NCBI GenBank assembly: GCA_029891345.1
Contig: CM057005.1
Location: 59,909,760 to 59,973,759 of the forward strand
Length of the DNA: 64,000 nucleotides
Direction: 5' to 3'
Origin: Dryococelus australis
Taxonomy: Eukaryota > Arthropoda > Insecta > Phasmatodea > Phasmatidae
The notes beneath the pieces were generated by a model that had not been told where the DNA came from, made no database searches, and saw only the letters and a list, made by a program, of their open reading frames with translations. Both the position numbers and the translations under genes were made by a program. Below are positions 57,955 through 64,000 of this stretch, one piece after another. Position 1 is the first letter of the stretch; each line of letters starts with the position of its first letter.

Positions 57955-58374
57955 GTAGGCTGTTCACGTTAAAATGAGCACTTTTGAAAGCCCTGCTTAA
58001 GATCTACTTGTATACACGTTGTGTATTTTTCCGCCTTATGTAAAATTAAATTGCCATGGGCATGATCACTTTATTCATGGGCCAATCAACTGAAACTGCG
58101 AAATTATTAAGAGAGTAAATACTTTACAAATCTCCTCATTTTTACACTTTGATGCATTAAAGAAAAAAATCGAAAGAAAAATTTTAATTTACCACAAATG
58201 GCTACCTAATGCTTTTTATTTGACGTTAAGCTATGGAACTACTTTCCATCCATCGTACCAACTTTACTGGGCACATGTCACGCAGTGCGCTAATTAAAAT
58301 ATATGCAGGAAAGGGCAGCGGTATTTTTCGAAGGTTGGTTTCAAAAGTACTCACTTTATCGTGAACAGCCTTTA
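57955..58374 (+). mobile_element. MITE family A, copy 15, near-consensus
   Basis: Begins TAGGCTGTTCACGTTAAAAT and ends TTTATCGTGAACAGCCTTTA. It preserves both ends and every landmark, so it is a good reference copy. Confidence 0.93.
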
Positions 58375-58710
58375 TTGATGTTTAATGTGCACTATGTGCA
58401 TTTACGAGGAAGTATTTTGTCAAAGTTTGATACCATACGCGCTCAATTTAACTGAGAACCACAAATTCTGAAGTTATTCCGAAACCGATCATTCTCTCCG
58501 CTTTGCCCTAAGAATTCAATTCCCGCCTTCCTATCACTTCCACAGAACCCGTTCTCGAGTAGCAAGTTAACTTGATGTTCCTCCGCACATGACTAATTTA
58601 TACCGCTGCTCATTTACCGTTAATAGGCGCCGCTTTTGGGGACGACCTCGAAAAGCGTGTTATGCAAGCAGAGTTAATAATTCCCTTTGAAAAATGTGCT
58701 CACAAGCGTC

Positions 58711-59588
58711 TGCACAGTAACATAGAATTTTGTTTTTCTACTTTTACAAGAAGAATCCTTGGAAACCCAGTTGCCAAGAAAATTCTTTGTAAGACTACAA
58801 AGAGTTTTCATGTAAAATCTGCAAAACATTTCTTTGTAATATTGCAAATGGTAGCCTTGTATTACAACTTACATTATTGAGAAGTATATATATAAAATTA
58901 CTTTTTTTTCTTGTTCTAAAAAACAAATTTAATGAATTAGTAACATATAACAACTAGAAACAGATAGTCAAAATATAATTTACAAAAAGAAATTAGATCT
59001 CGCCGGCACGGTGATAAGAATTCACATCCCTTGAATTACTAGGCAGCACCTCTATCTACAAGACCAACTTGATACGACATTAAATGTTATTTACGCTTGA
59101 TATATTACGGTACAAGTACATACAAAATTATATTTTTAAATTACACGGTTAAGAAGCATAGGTACAATTATTTTATTTTAAGATTTCAGTTGTTAAGAGA
59201 TTTGGACGCCTCTTAACAACGGGGTATTAAGAGTCTACTTAAGATTCATGCTAGGAAACATGAATAAATAATGGACAATACGGTCATGTTTTATTCAACT
59301 CGTCGTTCCATTGTTTTAAGTGTTTTACGTAATTCAGACTTGCAATACATTTCTTTCTGTACCCATAGTTTTTTGCGCAAACAGCTTTATACGATTTTAG
59401 GTTGTTGAGTATCCGCCATTTTACTGAAGCTCGTGGATACAGCTCACTATAGTAAAAACATTTCTGAAGGTCTATTACAAACACGGACCTTGTAGTTTTA
59501 CAAGAAAAATGTTGTACTGTTACAAAGATTTGTAAAATTACAAAGAATTTCTCAGTAAAAATTACAAAAAAATTTTTTGAGTGTGTTC
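58711..59588. mobile_element. possible TIR element with TTACAAAG repeats
   Basis: The right part (59490-59588) is packed with TTACAAAGA and ACAAGAAAAATG motifs and ends TTTTTTGAGTG. The left part (58735-58870) has TTTTACAAGAAGAATCC, TTTGTAAGACTACAAAGAG and TTTGTAATATTGCAA. The terminal match is weak, so the ends are guesses. Confidence 0.35.
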
Positions 59589-61391
59589 AACCAGGCTTAG
59601 CAGTGATTACTTAGAGCTAGCAGTCTGATTCATTCAATCGTTTTCATAGACGAATGAACGTTTGTGTGAGTGTGACACGGTAATCTTGTATTTCTGTAAT
59701 CTGTACGCTTTTCAGTTGTTTTCTTTTCCTAGATTTTATTTTGTGTGCTAAATGTTATCAGCACGCTTGTGTACCTTCTCAATTATTTCCCGCTAGTGGT
59801 TCAGTGTTCTAAATTGCGTATTTTCTTTACTGCATACAGAAAATAAGTATAATAGTTAATACCAAAACTATAAAACCTAGAATACGCAATTCAGACATGT
59901 GAAGATCTGTAAATCCGATATTAGACTGCCGAGAACGGATGTAAAGAATTTTGAGATTTAAAAAGTATTGTATAACAAAGATCTGTCAGCCAAAATTTAT
60001 ATTAGATAAAAATAAACACGTTAATTTATGCAGCTTACGAAAATTTGGAATAACGTATGTATTAACTTAGAAATGTCATGTTGCAGATACAGTGTCAGTC
60101 CCAGTACTCAGCTTAAAAATTTTTCATCAAATTTTCCCGTAGAAAATATAGTAGGGTACACAACATGATTAATGGTTTTCATGTAACGCACTGACAAAAA
60201 AAAACTAATGGCTGCAAACCAACTTGACATTCAAACAAATTACAGCGAGCATTTCAATTACTTTCGGCTGAAATACAAGGGAAGATTACAAGAAATCGCA
60301 AGTATTGAAATAGCGATTTGGGATATTCCGGAAATATGCTACATGCGATCATACCCAACTTTTCAGTTCACAAAATTATTAATTATATTCCGGCACACAA
60401 AAATTATTACATTTATTTTATTTGAAACCGTAGTAGACGATTTCAGACACATTTTATACACTGATCCCTAATTCTACACATAGGTATGTAAGAAACTTTG
60501 AACTTTCCATCTACCTCTGGCTTCATCACATCCCAGGATGGAAAAGTGAGTGAAAGTTATTTTACATGGTAATTCATTTGAAATATTTTGGACCAGTGAA
60601 GAATATGTTATTGGACGCAAGTGCATATACATAGAGATATACGTACATATTCTTTATTCATTAATATTGAAAAGTCCATTTTGTAGATAGGAATTAAAGA
60701 TTATAAAATGGTTAGTGCCAGAAATAATTGCATGCATTCGATTGGTTTTCACTGGTTTTTTAATGTACGAGAATTTTAAGTACATGGAAATGAAGTTTGG
60801 TTCCAGCGAATGTCTGAAATAAAACGTTATGTTACAGAATAATTTGGTAGTATTTACAATAGCGAATTGGTACACAGACTCCTTTAGAACGTATGTGCAT
60901 AATGTTTAGGCCCTAATGCATGGGCATACACTTTGGGAACATTTTGATAACAATTTAACTGTAACAGTTGTTTCAGTATTTGGCGAACTTTTACTCTCGT
61001 CAAATTAAGTTCCACATGGAAATTTGGCCTATCCTGAGCCATTATCTGGAAGCGACTCTTTTGAGAACGCCTGATTATGCCGGCTGCACGAATTGATTCG
61101 TGTTCGGAAAGTTCATAGGTTCCGGCCTAGCCATCTCTACTGGAGATCATCTGCCCGTAAGGTTCACAGTTTCCGTCACAAGCTAATGCCAGTCTGTTTC
61201 CTAGAATGCACGGAGAAAAATAATAATGTTTGATTTTACGTTCGAAACTGCTCCGACGGAGTTGCAGAGAAGGAAAAGGTCTCTGGAAACTTGAAGAGAG
61301 TCCATTACCCACCGCCTCCACCAAAGTGGGCGAGGGGCTTACAGAAGAGTAACTCACAGCAGTTCCATTTCCAAGGAACCAGTCCTCTTGC
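59589..61391. other. no recognisable gene
   Basis: AT-rich. Frames of 60-87 codons without a recognisable domain. Confidence 0.5.
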
Positions 61392-62019
61392 TATAATCTG
61401 TTCATGATCAAATGAGCACTTTTGAAAGCCCTGATTAAGATCAACTTGTACGCACGTTGTGTATTCTTCCTCCTTATGTAAGATTAACATCGTCATGGGG
61501 CGTCATCAATTTCATCAAGCGTCGGTTAAGTGAAACTGTGAAGTTATTAGGAAAGTAAATATTTTACAAATCTGCTGACTTTTACTCTTCAGTGAATTTA
61601 AAAAAAAACCGAAAGAAATAATTTAAGTAAACAGGAACATGTTACCTTACACTTTTTATTAGACGTTAAGATACGGAGCTACTTTCCCATCCATCGTTGC
61701 CAACTTTACTGGGCGCATGTCACTCAGGGGACCCGTTAAAACATATGCAGGTAGGATAAGTAAGTTTGTAACTGTAAAGGAATTCCTAACGTCCCCCGGT
61801 TTTATGCTTGAAAGCTTAGCAGGGGACAGCTTACAGACTAACTCATAACCTAACTTAAATTAACGCCCATGCCTTGCCTGGGATTTGAACCCAGAGCCTC
61901 CCGCAACCCAGATCTGTGGCGCACGAACAGACTTCGCCACGAAAGGTCGGCGGTAGGATCAGTGACTTTTTTTCTAAGGTTGATTTCGAAAGTGCTCACT
62001 TTATCGTGAATAGCCTTTA
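61392..62019 (+). mobile_element. MITE family A, copy 16, with a SINE inside
   Basis: Begins TATAATCTGTTCATGATCAA and ends TTTATCGTGAATAGCCTTTA. The family order is interrupted at 61762-61951 by a tRNA-derived SINE and resumes at CAGTGACTTTTTTTCTAAGG. Confidence 0.92.
61762..61951 (-). mobile_element. tRNA-derived SINE, family S1, copy 2
   Basis: The reverse complement starts CGACCTTTCGTGGCGAAGTC with A box TGGCGAAGTCTG, then B box GGGTTCAAATCCC about 45 bases later, followed by a body with GTTAGTCTGTAAGCTGTCCC. The flanking GGTAGGATAAGT (61750-61761) and GGTAGGATCAGT (61952-61963) are a 12-bp target duplication with one mismatch. The pol III boxes appear intact. Confidence 0.9.
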
Positions 62020-62042
62020 GCTGGCCTGTCATCACTGCCAGC

Positions 62043-62471
62043 CAAAGGCTGTTCACGATAAAGTGAGCACTTTTGAAATAAACCTTAGAAAAAAGTCGCT
62101 GCTCCTGAACGCATATATTTTAATGAGCGCACTGAGTGACATTTGCCCAGTGAAGTTGGTAACGATGGATGGAAAATAGTTCCCTATCTTAACGCCGAAT
62201 AAAAAATGTCAGGTAACACAATTTTTGATAACTTAAGTTGTTTGTTTCGCTTTCTGTTTTTTTTTTTACATCGAAGTGTGAAAATTAGTAGATATGAATA
62301 ATATTTACTTTTCTAAAAATTTCGAGGTTTTGCTTGACCGACGCATGAAGAAAGTGGCGAGGCCCATGTCAATGTTAATTTTACATAAGGCGGAAGAATA
62401 CATAACCTGTATGCAAGTAGATCTTAAGCAGGGCTTTCACAAGTGTTCATTTTACCGTGAACAGCCCTATA
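62043..62471 (-). mobile_element. MITE family A, copy 17, near-consensus
   Basis: Begins AAAGGCTGTTCACGATAAAG and ends TTTTACCGTGAACAGCCCTATA. Full length in reverse orientation, facing copy 16 across 23 bp. Confidence 0.93.
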
Positions 62472-63847
62472 AGCGCCCCTCTCTACTCTCTTCTACACAC
62501 CTCCGGCATTCAGCCTCCCTTCGCAGCTTCCACCGCGTTCATTTCCAGCGCGTGGGTGGAAATCGGGCAAGAACGGCGCGGTCCACGAAGCCGCGTCTCT
62601 CTTCCTTCCTGCAGCGTGCAACTCTGCTCTAGACGCGGGAAATTGCCATGGTTTTGCGTCAGCGGAGAGGAACACCGTGTGTTCCGCACCCCTACCCTGT
62701 TCCCTCCGACCCTGTCTCTCTCGTACTCTACGCTGCCCCGTCCCTTCCCCCTCTACCAGTCCTTCTCTTCCAGCGATAAACCGCAGAATTAGTTCGCGTA
62801 ATTGCTTCTGCAGGGGAGAGGAGAACGAGGCGAAACCACACGCGAGAAGAACGAAAACTGGATTTCTAGATAGCAGTTTTTTAAATCGTAATTTGAAGCC
62901 ATTGCGTCTCCCCCATCAACTATCTCTTGTTCCCTTTTAGTTGCTCTTTCTCAGTTCGTCGCCCGCGTCGTACTTGAACAGTTGAAACTTGTATTAAAGA
63001 ATATTGATCATTTCGTGCGGAGTTTCGTCTAGTGAGGAATGCGTAGTCCAGTTTTTCGATATTCGACTCACGATACATTTTTTTTTTTTTTTTACATTAT
63101 AAGACGACAAGGCTGGAAGTTTTAGTACTAAATACTATCATAAGAGAATGTGTGTACTATGTGTGTACTATTTTGAACAAAGTTAAGCTGTAGCTGATAG
63201 TTTATCACTTTCTCTGCAAGCTGTATAAAAATTTTACGGCAGCCGCGGAGTCGGAATAATTTGCGTTAGTTTTGCGACGGATAGTGTCAAATTTTGGAAG
63301 TTCTTCTACAACACATTGTTTAAATTTCAGTTTGTTACCGGAACTTTAGGTTAATAAAAAAACTTATTCCACAGCATGCACAGCATCTAATAAAAAAAAT
63401 TCTAACTCCTTTTTTTTTTTTTTTTTTTATTCCCCGGCAATTTTTATTGAGGTTAATTCACGTGGTTCGCACTTTCCTCAGTGTGAGCGCGGGAAAAATT
63501 GTCGCCCGTCGGCGAGCGAGTGTCACGGGCCCCAATTTTCTGCATGTGACGTAGCTTCAGATAGTAATGGGCTGAATGATTGTACCCCCCCCCCCCAAAC
63601 AGAGCCGACTCGCCGACCTTAACCTGGAAAGCCATGCGTCACACGTGTGCGAGCCATCGTGCGAGGTCGCCGAACTTTCAGCAACAGCCCATTAATTAAC
63701 CCACTTTCTGGCTCTGGCTCTGTTGAAACGAACTCGAATTACCGCGGCTAGTCGCCGAACTTCGATTACCGCCCCTTGCGAAACCACGCTGCCGAGTTCC
63801 GTGTTCGCCAAGTGTTCTTCGGATCATTCTTTGTCGGGAGTCCCAGG
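62472..63847. other. pyrimidine-rich patch and AT-rich DNA, no gene recognised
   Basis: 62472-62940 is C/T-rich with overlapping frames (60-112 codons) and no domain. 63060-63430 has long T runs. A C run lies at 63585-63595. The frame at 63696-63935 (minus) is partly inside the MITE at 63848. Confidence 0.45.
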
Positions 63848-64000
63848 CACAGATTAAAGACGAGGTAGACAGATCTCGCTGGCTGCGCGCAACCAATCTC
63901 CGTGTCCCAACATTGAACTGCTCATCTGCCAACACGTCTCGCGAAAATGGCGTGTTTTCGATTTTAGGTTAAAAAAGTAATTTGTAAACAAATCCTTTGA
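63848..64000 (+). mobile_element. P/hAT-like MITE, copy 2, cut by the window edge
   Basis: CACAGATTAAAGACGAGGTA, then GATCTCGCTGGCTGCGCGCA and ACCAATCTCCGTGTCCCAAC match the left 70 bp of 32781-33148. The right end lies outside the window. Confidence 0.8.

Overview
This looks like intergenic, transposon-saturated nuclear DNA from an arthropod, most likely an insect. The support is an interstitial run of TTAGG pentamers (the arthropod telomere unit), AT-rich sequence, tRNA-derived SINEs, Helitron fragments with an insect-like look, and dozens of miniature inverted-repeat elements. I found no host protein-coding gene, rRNA, functional tRNA or CRISPR array. Almost all open frames are chance frames in microsatellites, repeats or GC-rich patches.

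Layout. 1-9.6 kb: TA microsatellite, several MITEs of two related families (called A and B here), one SINE, and a truncated Helitron (7225-8819) that still carries part of a Pif1-type helicase and sits inside a family A MITE. 9.6-18 kb: an 89-bp minisatellite, a non-autonomous Helitron (13076-13592), more MITEs and SINEs, microsatellites. 18.4-20.2 kb: MITE A, two inverted fragments of a mariner-like transposase, and hAT-like and CACTG-ended elements. 20.2-21.4 kb: a GC-richer patch ending in seven tandem 18-mers, each carrying a YY1/Pho-like GCCAT core, followed by a composite nuclear-receptor-like site. 21.5-26.3 kb: a decayed protein-primed family B DNA polymerase locus (minus strand) with an upstream array of Cys/His modules and a small divergent frame. 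It is the most distinctive locus here. 26.3-46 kb: sparse, with scattered TIR elements, MITEs, a SINE and GC-rich patches. 46-56 kb and 58-62.5 kb: dense MITE A copies with nested hAT MITEs (8-bp target duplications), SINEs, a Tc1 transposase remnant and the TTAGG run. 62.5-64 kb: a pyrimidine-rich patch and one end of a P/hAT-like MITE cut by the window edge.

Family A (17 copies or fragments) and family B (7) share a subterminal core, so they look like diverged members of one lineage. Nested insertions give a relative order: A is older than the Helitron, the hAT MITE and the SINE inserted into it. Nothing here forms a working gene system. The polymerase locus is visibly broken by stops, frameshifts and replaced catalytic residues.

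Limits: everything is read by eye, so element ends are good to a few bases only where a target duplication is given, and family names rest on remembered motifs, not searches.
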